Positions 54,413 through 63,978 of a DNA stretch of 64,000 nucleotides are shown piece by piece. Origin of the DNA: Nocardia jejuensis NBRC 103114. GTDB lineage: Bacteria > Actinomycetota > Actinomycetes > Mycobacteriales > Mycobacteriaceae. Every line of letters starts with the position of its first letter. Position 1 is the stretch's first letter. The stretch is taken from positions 124,001 through 188,000 of the forward strand of contig NZ_BDBU01000013.1 of assembly GCF_001613145.1 (NCBI RefSeq). Reading direction: 5' to 3'. The notes below the pieces were generated by a model. It made no database searches. It had not been told where the DNA came from and worked only from the letters and a program-made list of their open reading frames with translations. The translations under genes were made by a program, and so were the position numbers.

Positions 54413-54583
54413 TGCGCCCCAGCGTACAGACACCACGACGGTCTCTCAGCGCGAACAGCGACGGTGAATTCGCACCGACGAGTGCCGCCGTTCCCGGTAT
54501 TCGACGGTGAGCCCGGTCGATCGGGATTCCATTCGGCGAACACCGTTTACTATGCGCGGAGGGTTCGACGCTAGGAGCACGTA

Positions 54584-55609
54584 GTGGAAGCAGCATTCGA
54601 TGTAGCCGGACTGGTAGGCCATCGCTATCGCATGGATGACTATTACGAGGTGGGCCGGGAGAAGATCCGGGAGTACGCACGGGCGGTACAGGATTTCCAT
54701 CCCGCGCACTGGAGTGAGGACGCGGTCGACGAACTCGGGTACTCGGGGCTGGTCGCGCCGACCACCTTCATCTCGATCGCGGCGATGCTGGCGAACCGGC
54801 GTCTGTTCGAGAGCGTGATCACCGGATACGACGTGTACGTGCAGACCGATCAGGTCTTCGAGTTGTACAAGCCCGTCGTCACCGGCGATCGGCTCGTCAG
54901 TGATGTCGAGCTGTCCGCGGTGCGCCAGGTGGCGGGACGAGATCTGCTGACCGTCACCAATACCTTCACCGATCAGACCGGCGAGGTCGTGCACATCATG
55001 CACACGACCGTGCTCGGCATCACCGGCGAGGACGTCGACGCCGGCGTCACCGACGCGATGGAAGCCGTGATCATGCACGGCGTCGAGATTCCGGGCCGGA
55101 CGCGGGCGGCCGCAGCCCCACCGACGCAGACGCTCCCGGAGATCAGCACCACGCTGTCCGAGGTGACGCGAACTCGTCAGCCGCAGACCAAGGTTCGGTT
55201 CGAGGACGTCTCGGTCGGCGACGAGCTGCCGCCGCGCACCGCGCAGCTCACCCGTGGTGACCTGGTGAACTACGCGGGCGTCGCCGGCGATGCGAACCCG
55301 ATCCACTGGCACGACGGCATCGCCGCGCTGACCGGCCTGCCGAACGTGATCGCACACGGCATGCTCACCATGGGCCTCGGCGCCGGGTTCGTCACCCAGT
55401 GGCTCGGCGACCCGGGCGCGGTGACCAGGTACGGAGTCCGCCTGTCGAACTACACGATCGTCGAGGCGTCCTCGGTCGGCACGGTCGAATTCACCGGCCG
55501 CGTCAAGTCCGTGGACCCCGACACTCGAACGGCGGTAGTCGTCATCGTCGCCAAGTCCGACGGCCGCAAGATCTTCGGCCTCGCCACCATCGAGGTCCGC
55601 CTCGGCTAG
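54584..55609 (+). CDS. Fused (3R)-hydroxyacyl-ACP dehydratase HadA-HadB
   Basis: 341 residues from GTG 54584 with AGGAG upstream. Two hot-dog domains in one chain. Residues 1-150 match HadA (GHRYRMDDYYEVGREKIREY, ELGYSGLVAPTTFISIA); residues 195-341 match HadB (TRGDLVNYAGVAGDANPIHW, VIAHGMLTMGLGAGFVTQWL, GRVKSVDPDTRTAVVVI). The hydratase motif with catalytic Asp and His (DANPIHWHD) is in the HadB half. In mycobacteria separate HadA and HadB form a heterodimer of mycolic-acid FAS-II; here they are fused. It is not in the rpmG-secE context of mycobacteria, so it could be a second copy. Confidence 0.88.
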   Translation: MEAAFDVAGLVGHRYRMDDYYEVGREKIREYARAVQDFHPAHWSEDAVDELGYSGLVAPTTFISIAAMLANRRLFESVITGYDVYVQTDQVFELYKPVVTGDRLVSDVELSAVRQVAGRDLLTVTNTFTDQTGEVVHIMHTTVLGITGEDVDAGVTDAMEAVIMHGVEIPGRTRAAAAPPTQTLPEISTTLSEVTRTRQPQTKVRFEDVSVGDELPPRTAQLTRGDLVNYAGVAGDANPIHWHDGIAALTGLPNVIAHGMLTMGLGAGFVTQWLGDPGAVTRYGVRLSNYTIVEASSVGTVEFTGRVKSVDPDTRTAVVVIVAKSDGRKIFGLATIEVRLG

Positions 55610-55637
55610 TGCCGGGTCCGGCGGTGGATGAACAAGG

Positions 55638-55673
55638 GCCCGTACGGGATACGACCGGGTATCCCGTACGGGC
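55638..55673. terminator. Bidirectional terminator, 15-bp stem
   Basis: GCCCGTACGGGATAC (55638-55652), loop GACCGG, GTATCCCGTACGGGC (55659-55673). Perfect stem between the convergent dehydratase and trpA genes. Confidence 0.85.
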
Positions 55674-55680
55674 GGGGCGG

Positions 55681-56514
55681 TCAGGGCTGGGTACGTATGC
55701 CCCGAGGGGTGCGTATGCCTCGAGCCAGGGCGGTGGTCAGGGTGTGCAGGGCGGTCAGGGCCGAGGGGTCGTCGGGAGCGCCGAGGAGGGTTTCCACGAA
55801 GGCCGTGCCCACTATGACGCCGTCGGCGAAGGCTGCGACCTCGGCGGCTCGGGCGGGGGTGGAGATGCCTATGCCCACACAGATCGGGAGATCGGTGGTG
55901 GCTCTGGTTCGCCGGACCAGGGTGTGGGCCGCCTCGGTGGTGGATTCCCGGCTCCCGGTTACGCCCATCATGGAGGCGGCATAGACGAAACCGCTGCCGG
56001 CGGTGGTGATTTCGGCGAGGCGCTCGTCCTTGCTGCTCGGGGCGACGACGAAGACCGTGGCCAGGTCGTTGGCGGTGGCGTGCCGCCTCCAGGACTCGGA
56101 CTCCTGGACCGGTAGGTCGGGCAGGATGCAGCCCGCGCCGCCCGCCTCGGCCAATTCGGTGGCGAAGCGTTCGATGCCGTAGCGGGAGATGGGATTCCAG
56201 TAGCTCATGATCAGGGCGGGCTTGCCGGTCGCCTCGACGACTTCGCGGACCGTGCGCAGCACGTCCTCGATCCGGACGCCGCCGCGTAGTGCCGCGTCGA
56301 CGGCCGTATGGATGGTGGGGCCGTCGATGACCGGATCACTGTGCGGGAGACCGATTTCCACGATGTCGGCGCCGCTGTTCAGAACCGTGGTGAGGGCGGC
56401 GATGCCGGTGTCCACGGAGGGGAAACCCGCGGGCAGGTAGGCGATCAGGGCGGCGCGGTCCTCCTGTTTCGCCGCGGCCAGCGTGTCGGTCAGCAGTTGG
56501 ATGTTTCCGCTCAT
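55681..56514 (-). CDS. trpA: Tryptophan synthase alpha subunit
   Basis: Cleaves indole-3-glycerol phosphate to indole and glyceraldehyde 3-phosphate. 277 residues. Catalytic Glu in [20 protein letters not shown], the substrate loop [14 protein letters not shown], and GVTGSRES with [13 protein letters not shown] for phosphate binding. The C-terminus ends in an odd repeated [16 protein letters not shown] overlaps the trpB stop by 4 bases. Confidence 0.92.
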   Translation of the reverse strand: MSGNIQLLTDTLAAAKQEDRAALIAYLPAGFPSVDTGIAALTTVLNSGADIVEIGLPHSDPVIDGPTIHTAVDAALRGGVRIEDVLRTVREVVEATGKPALIMSYWNPISRYGIERFATELAEAGGAGCILPDLPVQESESWRRHATANDLATVFVVAPSSKDERLAEITTAGSGFVYAASMMGVTGSRESTTEAAHTLVRRTRATTDLPICVGIGISTPARAAEVAAFADGVIVGTAFVETLLGAPDDPSALTALHTLTTALARGIRTPRGIRTQP

Positions 56515-57764
56515 CTCGAGCCCACCTCCTGGGTGTTCGTGGCGGCGGGGTCGCCGAAATAGGTTGCGGCGGTGGCCATGTCCTTGTCACCGCGGCCGGA
56601 GAGGTTGACCAGGATCAGGGCGTCCTCGCCGAGTTCGCGGCCGACGTCGAGGGCTCCGGCCAGCGCGTGCGCGCTCTCGATCGCGGGAATGATCCCCTCG
56701 GTTCTGGACAGCAGCCGAAATGCTCGCATGGCGGCGTCATCGGTGATCGGGAGGTACTCGGCCCGGCCGATATCGTGCAGGTGCGCGTGCTCGGGACCTA
56801 CGCCCGGATAGTCGAGACCCGCTGATATCGAGACGGGTTCGATGATCTGACCCTCCTCGTCCTGCAGCACGAACGAGCGCGAGCCGTGCAGGATGCCGGG
56901 CTCCCCCGCGGTCAAGGTGGCCGCGTGCTCGCCGGTCTCCACACCGTGCCCGGCCGCCTCGCAGCCGATCAGCCGCACCTGTCGATCGGGCAGGAAGCCG
57001 TGGAACAACCCGATCGCATTCGACCCGCCACCGACGCACGCGATGGCGGCGTCCGGCAGCCGGCCGGCACGCTCGAGAATCTGACGCCGAGACTCCACCC
57101 CGATGACGCGCTGGAAATCGCGGATCATCGCGGGGAACGGATGCGGGCCCGCGACGGTGCCGAAGATGTAGTGGGTGTTGTCGGCGTTGGCGACCCAGTC
57201 GCGGAACGTCTCGTTGATGGCGTCCTTGAGGGTGCGCGCTCCCGAGAGCACCGGAATGACCTCGGCCCCCAGCATTTTCATCCGGGCGACATTGAGCGCT
57301 TGGCGCTCGGTGTCGACCTCGCCCATATAGACGGTGCAGTCGAGGCCGAACAGCGCGCACGCGGTCGCGGTCGCGACGCCGTGCGAGCCCGCACCGGTCT
57401 CGGCGATGACGCGGGGCTTGCCCATTCGCTTGGTGAGCAGCGCCTGGCCCAGCACATTACTGATCTTGTGGGAGCCGGTGTGGTTGAGATCCTCACGCTT
57501 GAGGAAGATCCGGCCGCCCCCGGCGTGCGCGGCGAACCGGGGCACCTCGGTCAGGGCGGTGGGACGCCCGGCGTAGTTCACCAGCAGATCTTCGAGTTCG
57601 GCGACGAAACTCGGATCCGCCTTCGCCGCTTCGTATTCCGCGGCGACCTCGTCCACGGCGGCAACGAGCGCCTCCGGGATGAACTTGCCGCCGAACGCGC
57701 CGAAATAGCCGTCGGCGCTCGGAGTGTGGCCCGCGGGTGCGGGCAGGAAGAAGTGGGTGTTCAT
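56511..57764 (-). CDS. trpB: Tryptophan synthase beta subunit
   Basis: PLP enzyme condensing indole with serine. 417 residues from ATG 57764. N-terminal [23 protein letters not shown] lysine Lys100 in [34 protein letters not shown], phosphate loop [12 protein letters not shown] and C-terminal LSGRGDKDM. Longer in-frame starts are possible but lack similarity. No trpC, trpD or trpE lies upstream; a 490-base gap precedes it, so trpBA form their own unit here. Confidence 0.94.
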   Translation of the reverse strand: MNTHFFLPAPAGHTPSADGYFGAFGGKFIPEALVAAVDEVAAEYEAAKADPSFVAELEDLLVNYAGRPTALTEVPRFAAHAGGGRIFLKREDLNHTGSHKISNVLGQALLTKRMGKPRVIAETGAGSHGVATATACALFGLDCTVYMGEVDTERQALNVARMKMLGAEVIPVLSGARTLKDAINETFRDWVANADNTHYIFGTVAGPHPFPAMIRDFQRVIGVESRRQILERAGRLPDAAIACVGGGSNAIGLFHGFLPDRQVRLIGCEAAGHGVETGEHAATLTAGEPGILHGSRSFVLQDEEGQIIEPVSISAGLDYPGVGPEHAHLHDIGRAEYLPITDDAAMRAFRLLSRTEGIIPAIESAHALAGALDVGRELGEDALILVNLSGRGDKDMATAATYFGDPAATNTQEVGSR

Positions 57765-58255
57765 GGGATGTGGTCGCTCCTGGTCCGGGGCGCGAGGCCC
57801 CGGTCGTCCGGCAGGGATGGTCCAGGGGGACGCGCCGGGCACAGCGAGGTGACGAACTCTCGGATCGACTCACACGGATGTCGACGCCACGCCGAATACC
57901 GGCGTGCGGAAACAGGAGTCGATCGGGCAGGAGTAGATCAGGAGAGAACCGGGGAGGACGAAGCTCCCTCAGGCACCCCGCACCGTGCGCGGCGCGCCGA
58001 GCCATCGCATACCGTTGACCTGGCCGGGTTCCGAGCCGATCACGTAGCGCACCCGTCGTCCGTGCACGCGTCGCGCAGGCGCCCGGCAGCCGCGCGGGCG
58101 GCAGCCTGGAGCGAGACGGGCGGCGATGGGCATATGCGCACTCTAGCCCACGATCACCGAGCGATCACACCCGATTCCGGGGTGATCGTCGTGACAGGAA
58201 CGTCAGTGTTTCGACCGGCGTCGCGTCCCCCGGGCGCAGCCCATAAGCTGACGCC
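57765..58255. other. Divergent region between trpB and the kinase gene
   Basis: About 490 bases. I looked on the minus strand for a Trp-rich leader peptide and attenuator and found none. Near the kinase start an 8-bp inverted repeat CGATCACC/GGTGATCG (58151-58158 and 58181-58188) could be a regulatory site. Confidence 0.45.
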
Positions 58256-60091
58256 GTGAATTCCGGGCGGACAGTGGTCGACGGGCGTTTCGAGTTGGTC
58301 GAGCCACTCGGTAGCGGCGGAATGGGGACGGTGTGGCGTGCCTATGACATCGCGCTGCATCGCGAGGTGGCGCTGAAAGAGGTGCGCGCGGACGAGTCCC
58401 CCGGTGCGAGCCCGCCGGAGGTGCAGCGCGAACGCGTGCTGCGCGAGGCACGGGCGCTGGCCCGGATCGGGCATCCCAATGTGGTCGCCATCCACCACAT
58501 CGTGGACACGCCCGCCGAGAAGCATCCATGGATCGTGATGGAGCTGGTGCGCGGGCGGACCCTGGCACAGCACTTCGAGACCGGGCCGATGGCTCCCGAG
58601 CGCGCGGCGCAGATGGGGCGCGGGATCCTCTCGGCGCTGCGGGCCGCGCACGCCGTCGGGGTGCTGCACCGTGATGTGAAACCCGCGAATGTGATTCTGC
58701 GCGAAGACGGTTCACCGGTGCTGACCGATTTCGGCATCGCCGCCATCCAGGAGATGACCGGCCTGACCGCCACCGGGCATCTGGTCGGATCACTGGAATA
58801 CGTTGCGCCGGAACGACTCAGCGGACAGGAGGGCAATCCGTCCTCCGATCTGTGGTCGCTCGGGCTGGTGCTGTACTTCGCGGTGGAGGGCTACCACCCG
58901 ATGCGGCGTGACAGCACCGTCGGCACGCTGGCGGCGGTGTTGCAGGCCGAGGTTCCCGCGCCGCGCCGGGCCGGGTCGCTGACCACGACTTTGACTGCGC
59001 TGCTGGTGTCGGACCCGGATCGGCGGCCGTCGGCGGATCACGTGGATCGCCTGCTCACTCAGGCGGCAGCCGGCGCGACCGCCCAGCTCGACTGGCCGCC
59101 GACCCCGCATCCGAGTGGGGCCGCCCAGCAGGACCGGTCCGGCCCGCAATACCTCTCGGGGCAGCAGGAGTGGCCGGCAACGCCACCGCACGGCTCCGCC
59201 GGGGCCGCGAACTGGGCGCCTGGTTCGACCAATGGGGCTACCGGACAGTCGAAGTGGGGCGCCTCGGCGTCGCACGGATCGACCGGGCAGGCGCCGTGGG
59301 ATGCCGCGGCGGCACACGGTTCGACCGGGCAACACCAGTGGGCACCGACCGCACCGCACGGGTCGGCCGGGCAGCCGGAGTGGGGCCGGGCCCCCGGCAC
59401 GACGTCGAATACGCCGCCACCCTATGCGGCTCCTCGTCCCGGCGGCCCGTCGCGAGGACCATGGATTCTCGCGGGCGTCGCGGTCCTCCTCGCGGCCGTC
59501 GTGGTCGCGGCCGTCACGCTGTGGCCCGACTCCGGTGGGAACAAGGACATCTCGACACCGCCGACCGTGCTGAGCGGAACCGCGCCGCCGAGCACGGTCA
59601 TCGGCACCAGCAGGGCGGGCACACCTCCGGCGAGCGGCACCCAGGGCGCCGGGGACCTGCTCACCCCCACCGGCATCCGCCAGGCGATCACCGCCCTCGA
59701 ACAGGCCAGTGGCGGAGAGGAATTCACGCGCGCGACGTTCTATCCGACGTACGCCGACACCGGCGCGCCGGTCAAAGGGCAGCCGACACTCTACGACCAG
59801 TTCTCCTATCGCAACGGCGTCGGCAAGCGAGACGGAGCCGGCGGCACACTCGGCGACGACAAGACCGTGAAGCTGCGATCGATCAACTGGGACGCGCTGC
59901 CCGCCCTGTTCGCCACCGCCGAGCAGAAGCTCAACGTCCCCAAGCCGACACTGCGCTACGTGATCGTCGATCCGGCGTGGACGTTCAACGACGACAAGCC
60001 GACGGTCATGGTGTACCTGACGGACGACTACGGCGGCGCGTACCTGGCCGCGGACGTCGACGGCACCGTCGTGACCATGATTCCCCGGTAG
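58256..60091 (+). CDS. Membrane Ser/Thr protein kinase with a Trp-repeat linker
   Basis: 611 residues from GTG 58256. PknB-type kinase domain 1-265: GSGGMGTVW P-loop, Lys41, HRDVKPAN (Asp140), DFG 158-160, activation-loop threonines at 169-173 and APE. Residues 298-378 hold six 14-residue repeats, consensus G-S-T-G-Q-x2-W-x5-H, with Trp at 306, 320, 334, 348, 362 and 376. One membrane helix at about 402-423 (WILAGVAVLLAAVVVAAVTL) and an extracellular domain of about 185 residues without PASTA repeats. The sensor domain was not recognised, so the signal is unknown. Confidence 0.88.
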   Translation: MNSGRTVVDGRFELVEPLGSGGMGTVWRAYDIALHREVALKEVRADESPGASPPEVQRERVLREARALARIGHPNVVAIHHIVDTPAEKHPWIVMELVRGRTLAQHFETGPMAPERAAQMGRGILSALRAAHAVGVLHRDVKPANVILREDGSPVLTDFGIAAIQEMTGLTATGHLVGSLEYVAPERLSGQEGNPSSDLWSLGLVLYFAVEGYHPMRRDSTVGTLAAVLQAEVPAPRRAGSLTTTLTALLVSDPDRRPSADHVDRLLTQAAAGATAQLDWPPTPHPSGAAQQDRSGPQYLSGQQEWPATPPHGSAGAANWAPGSTNGATGQSKWGASASHGSTGQAPWDAAAAHGSTGQHQWAPTAPHGSAGQPEWGRAPGTTSNTPPPYAAPRPGGPSRGPWILAGVAVLLAAVVVAAVTLWPDSGGNKDISTPPTVLSGTAPPSTVIGTSRAGTPPASGTQGAGDLLTPTGIRQAITALEQASGGEEFTRATFYPTYADTGAPVKGQPTLYDQFSYRNGVGKRDGAGGTLGDDKTVKLRSINWDALPALFATAEQKLNVPKPTLRYVIVDPAWTFNDDKPTVMVYLTDDYGGAYLAADVDGTVVTMIPR

Positions 60092-60218
60092 ACGTCCCCG
60101 AAGGTGCTGCGGCTGGGCGGGACCTTCCCCGCCACGTCGATCCCACCCCGGTCCTCGCACGTCCGACACCACAGCTACCTGGGTCGAGTTGGGCTGTTCC
60201 TGTGGCGTGATCGGTTCG

Positions 60219-60947
60219 TCAGGGTTCGAGGCGATCGGGCAGGTTCAGGTAGTGGGCGAGGTGGGTGGCCGCATCGAGCATGGACACGCTCTGGGCCGTG
60301 AGCTTTCGCTGCCAGTCACCCAGGGTGGCGGCCAATGCCGCAGTGCCACCGGCGGTTCGGATCTGGGCGACGACCGTGGCGATCTGGTCGAGCGGGTAGC
60401 CGCCCCGCCGCAGCAGGTGGGTCAGTTCGGCGTCGCGCAGGTCGTTCGCGCGGTAGAGGCGGTAGCCGGTCGCGGGATCGCGGGCAGGGGTGAGGATTCC
60501 GGCCTCCTCCCAGTTGCGGATGGTGGCGGGGGTGACTCGCAGGCGGTGGGCGAGTTCACCGATGGTCCGGGGACCGGGCTGCGAGGAGCGGTCCGGGTCC
60601 GGACCGGAAGCGGGTTCGGCCAGCAGGTGGTTCACCGCGCTGCGCACCACGGCCAAAGTGTCGCGGTCCTGGAGCAATTGGGCGTGGCCGCGGTCGATCT
60701 GGGTCAGAGCGCCATCGAGTTCGTCCTGGTGCAGGGCGTTCATGATCCGCCCCGCACGCGAGTGCCCATAGGCGGGGATCAGGGCGAGGTAGGTCCGCAG
60801 GGCGGCGGCGTGCACCCGGGTGTAGATGCGATAGCCGCTGGCGGTGCGACGAGCGGGAGGGAGGAAGCCGTCCCGCTCGTAGTTGCGCACGGCCTGAGCG
60901 GAGAGGCCGTGCTCGTGCGCCAGTTCGGCGGGACGCAGGATTATCAC
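60219..60947 (-). CDS. MerR-family regulator with two HTH domains
   Basis: 242 residues from GTG 60947. The first MerR winged helix is at residues 1-70 (LRPAELAHEHGLSAQAVRNY, SGYRIYTRVHAAALRTYLAL). The second is at about 127-200 (IGELAHRLRVTPATIRNWEE, ATGYRLYRANDLRDAELTHL). Tandem MerR HTHs without an obvious ligand domain are known in TioE-like actinobacterial proteins. Divergent from the erythromycin-esterase family gene with 82 bases between the starts, so it probably controls that gene. Confidence 0.82.
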   Translation of the reverse strand: MIILRPAELAHEHGLSAQAVRNYERDGFLPPARRTASGYRIYTRVHAAALRTYLALIPAYGHSRAGRIMNALHQDELDGALTQIDRGHAQLLQDRDTLAVVRSAVNHLLAEPASGPDPDRSSQPGPRTIGELAHRLRVTPATIRNWEEAGILTPARDPATGYRLYRANDLRDAELTHLLRRGGYPLDQIATVVAQIRTAGGTAALAATLGDWQRKLTAQSVSMLDAATHLAHYLNLPDRLEP

Positions 60948-61029
60948 CGGTTGGAGACTTTACACGGTAATGATCACCCTGTTTACCACTCAACCCTCAA
61001 CCGTTGTTTCAAAGATACGATTGAGGCTC

Positions 61030-62253
61030 ATGAGCCAGGATATTCGTGACTTCATTCCGCTTTCGTGTGAACTGCTGGGGCTCGGGGAGCCGACGCATCA
61101 GGAGCCCGCGTTCGGGCGGATCAGGAACGAGCTGTTCGCGCAGTCGGCCGCCTACGGGTTCCGATCCATCGCGCTGGAGACCGATCGGGTGGCCGCGCTC
61201 GTCGTGGACGACTTCGTCCGGAACGGGATCGGGACGCTCGACGGGGCGATGAGCACGGGGTTCTCCCACGAGTTCGGGAAGCTCGAGGCGAATCGGCAGC
61301 TCGTCGACTGGATGCGTGCGTACAACGCGGATCGGCAGCCGCAGGACCGGCTCTCGTTCCACGGGTTCGACATTCCCACCGAGAACACCATGGCGCCGAG
61401 TCCGCGGGTCTATCTCGAGTACGCGCGCGACTATCTGGGACTCGACCTCGATATCGCGACACTCGCCGGTGCGGACGAGCTCTGGAACCGAACCGAGGCG
61501 ATTCTGGACGCGAGCGTGTCGATCGGCGCCACCGCCGAGGCCGAGCAGCTGCGCGCGATCGCGGATGATCTGCTCGTCGAGCTGTATGCCCGCGCGCCCG
61601 GGCTGATCGCGGCCGGCTCGCGGGCCGAATGGTCAAGGGCGAAAACGCATCTCACCGCCGGTCTCGCGTTGCTGCGATATCACCGGCGGGCGGCGGAGCG
61701 ACTGGATCAGGGTGCGCGGATCGGACTGCTGCTCGCCACCAGGGATGCGCTCATGGCGGAGAACCTGCTCGATATCCGGCGGATCGAGGCGCGGCGCGGC
61801 AAGACGGTGGTCCATGCGCACAATCTGCATCTGCGGCGGGATTCGAGCTCGCTGGATCTGGGGGACGCACGGCTCGAATGGTCGTGTGCCGGGGCGATCG
61901 TGAACGCGGTGGCCGAGGGAACGTACGGCGTCGTCGTCGGGAGCCTGGGGCGCAGCGAGACACTCGCGTTGGCGGATCCCGCGCCGGGCACCTACGAGGC
62001 GTCGCTCCGAGGACGCTTCGCGACATGGGGTCTGGCCGCACCCTCCTCGGTCGGCTCCGGCACCACTCGCACCGATACCACGCCGCCCCAGGGTTATTTC
62101 CCTCTCGATCGAGCGATCATCGACGCGGCCGACGCGGTGCTGCACGTCGATGCGGGCGACACCGAATCCGTCGGACCCCGAGGCCCTGAATCTGTCGGAC
62201 CCCGGGGCTACGGTGTGCCGCATGACGGACGCCACGATGACGGCAATCAATGA
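61030..62253 (+). CDS. Erythromycin-esterase family protein
   Basis: 407 residues from ATG 61030 with GAGG upstream. Family hallmarks: LLGLGEPTHQEPAFGRIRNE with the catalytic-type His23, IALETDRVAALVVDDFV, LSFHGFDIP, and TVVHAHNLHLRRDSS near residue 265. Known members hydrolyse the macrolide lactone; many actinobacterial relatives have unknown substrates. The C-terminus carries a repeated ESVGPRG motif and overlaps the next gene by 32 bases. Divergent from a double-HTH MerR regulator. Confidence 0.83.
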   Translation: MSQDIRDFIPLSCELLGLGEPTHQEPAFGRIRNELFAQSAAYGFRSIALETDRVAALVVDDFVRNGIGTLDGAMSTGFSHEFGKLEANRQLVDWMRAYNADRQPQDRLSFHGFDIPTENTMAPSPRVYLEYARDYLGLDLDIATLAGADELWNRTEAILDASVSIGATAEAEQLRAIADDLLVELYARAPGLIAAGSRAEWSRAKTHLTAGLALLRYHRRAAERLDQGARIGLLLATRDALMAENLLDIRRIEARRGKTVVHAHNLHLRRDSSSLDLGDARLEWSCAGAIVNAVAEGTYGVVVGSLGRSETLALADPAPGTYEASLRGRFATWGLAAPSSVGSGTTRTDTTPPQGYFPLDRAIIDAADAVLHVDAGDTESVGPRGPESVGPRGYGVPHDGRHDDGNQ

Positions 62254-62698
62254 CGCGGTAACCCTTGGGCGGCAGGGGGATACCGCGCAGGCTCGCGAGA
62301 CCTTGGCCCAGCTGTGGTCGTCGATCGGCGGTGACGGCGATCCGCTGCACCGGTGCGTGCTCGCGCACTACATGGCAGACCTGCACGACCACGCGGCCGA
62401 CGGCCTGACCTGGGATGTGCGGGCGCTGGACGCGGCGGACCTGCTCACCGACGAGCGCGCGCAGCAGCAGGATTCGGCCCTGACCGTGCGCGGTTTCTAT
62501 CCGTCGCTGCATCTGAATCTGGCGGACGACTACCGGCGGCTCGGGGCGTTCGAGACCGCGCACCGCCATCTGGACGCGGCGCGCGAGCGCCTCGACGCGC
62601 TCTCGGACGACGGCTACGGGGCGGGCGTGCGGGCGGGGATGGACCACGTCGAAGCGGCGCTGGCCGCGGGGTCCACCGATCGGCTGCCGACGCACTAG
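62222..62698 (+). CDS. Tetratricopeptide-like protein
   Basis: 158 residues from ATG 62222 (ATG 62237 is an alternative). All-helical, Ala/Asp/Leu-rich sequence with TPR-like helix pairs such as LGRQGDTAQARETLAQLWSS and YRRLGAFETAHRHLDAARER. No catalytic motif. Starts inside the end of the esterase-family gene and is probably co-translated with it. Its stop codon TAG shares the palindromic CTAG with the stop of the convergent next gene. Confidence 0.65.
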   Translation: MTDATMTAINDAVTLGRQGDTAQARETLAQLWSSIGGDGDPLHRCVLAHYMADLHDHAADGLTWDVRALDAADLLTDERAQQQDSALTVRGFYPSLHLNLADDYRRLGAFETAHRHLDAARERLDALSDDGYGAGVRAGMDHVEAALAAGSTDRLPTH

Positions 62699-63318
62699 TC
62701 GTCCAGGGCCGCGCGTTCCTTTCCCTCCCGGAAGAACTCGAGCAGGCCCGCCACGGTGGCGACTTCGGCGCGGGGCCGCATCGCGCCGAACGAGGCATTC
62801 CAGAAATCGCCGGTGCGGCGGGTCCACGGGCCGACATAGGCATAAGGCTGCGGGTTGTCCCAATCACCGGGGGACACACCGTAATTCACTTCGTCGATGG
62901 CGACGGACAGGTCGAAATGCTCGGGCCACAGCACCGGCTGCTCGGCAGCGAATCTGCGTAGCGCGGTATCCCCGACCGCGAACCAGTCGTGTACGACGGC
63001 CGCCGCCTCGGCATCGACGGTGAAGGACTCGTCGGGATCCATGCGGGTGCCGTCGCTGTAGAGACCCTCGGGCGGGGCGTCGGCCTCGAATCCGGCGGTG
63101 CGGGCCAGGGCGCTGTAGGTGCCGTGCAGGCGAGTCCGGCCCTGCGGCCACACCAGATCCGCGCCGGTCACCGAGACGGGCCATTTGAAGCCGCTGAAGC
63201 CGCCCAGCACGATGCGCATGCGAATGCTGCCGAACCGTCGGTATTGCGGACCCGCGATCAGGAGCTCCGCCGCGGCATGCAATGCGAACCGGGTGTCCTC
63301 GTAGGTGTTGTCGTCCAC
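62695..63318 (-). CDS. Conserved hypothetical actinobacterial protein
   Basis: 207 residues from GTG 63318; a longer frame reaches 63372 but only 63318 has a purine-rich (GAGAT) upstream element. Soluble, acidic and Trp-rich, with segments MRIVLGGFSGFKWPVSVTG, WPEHFDLSVAIDEVNYGVSP and the repeated-looking PYAYVGPWTRRTGDFW. No signal peptide or recognised domain. The wording resembles uncharacterised actinobacterial proteins, but I cannot name a family. Convergent with the TPR-like gene with overlapping stop codons. Confidence 0.65.
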   Translation of the reverse strand: MDDNTYEDTRFALHAAAELLIAGPQYRRFGSIRMRIVLGGFSGFKWPVSVTGADLVWPQGRTRLHGTYSALARTAGFEADAPPEGLYSDGTRMDPDESFTVDAEAAAVVHDWFAVGDTALRRFAAEQPVLWPEHFDLSVAIDEVNYGVSPGDWDNPQPYAYVGPWTRRTGDFWNASFGAMRPRAEVATVAGLLEFFREGKERAALDD

Positions 63319-63522
63319 ACCGGAATCATCTCTGCCCGAAGCGCGATGTTGCTGGAAAACCGATCTCGACAACCATAATCAGGCGAGTCCCGGACAGCCG
63401 AACAACGGTGAGCTCCCCCGGAACGGGAAAATCCCGGCCGATGCCGAGCGGATGCGGAGGCACGAAGCCTTCGGATCCGGCCGACATCGACCGGGATTCA
63501 CCGTCCTGCGGTCGAGGCAGGC

Positions 63523-63978
63523 TCAGTGCGCGTTATCGGTGCACGCGGAGAGGATGACCTTCCCCTTGCGCGGCGAAGACGAACCCGCGTCCGGGAACGC
63601 CGGGGCACTCGTGCCCAGCGCGTCCACCGCAGCGGTCTCGGATTCCGCCTTGGTCGGCGCCCACGCCCAGCCGAAGCGGGTGTCGGCGCCCTGGGCGACG
63701 GAACCGCAGGCATTGGCGAAGTGCACCACTACCTGGCAGTCGCCGCCACCGCACTTGCTCACGGCCGCATTGTCGGCACTGTCCCAGCTGCCGTAATTGA
63801 CCGCATAAGCGACATTTCCGCTGCTCCGTGACAGAGCCAGCGCGCCATACAGGTCGCCTGAGGCCGCGGTGAACACCGGGTCGCCTTCCGCCGCATTGGC
63901 GGGTCCGGCAGCCACAGCACCCATCGCGGCCATCGACGTGATGGCGAGGCCCATTCCGGCCTTGCGCAGCAACGACAT
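63523..63978 (-). CDS. Secreted DUF4189 protein
   Basis: 151 residues from ATG 63978. Signal peptide LLRKAGMGLAITSMAAMGAV ending near ANAAE. The mature domain has LYGALALSRSSGNVAYAVNY, cysteine-containing CGGGDCQVVVHF and NACGSVAQG, then WAWAPTKAESETAAVDAL, which is the DUF4189 pattern (small exported domain with paired cysteines, frequent in mycobacteria and nocardiae). Function unknown. Confidence 0.82.
   Translation of the reverse strand: MSLLRKAGMGLAITSMAAMGAVAAGPANAAEGDPVFTAASGDLYGALALSRSSGNVAYAVNYGSWDSADNAAVSKCGGGDCQVVVHFANACGSVAQGADTRFGWAWAPTKAESETAAVDALGTSAPAFPDAGSSSPRKGKVILSACTDNAH

Noticed and set aside
57765..58255. trp leader peptide and attenuator upstream of trpB
   Set aside because: No short frame with tandem Trp codons and no terminator/antiterminator pair on the minus strand.
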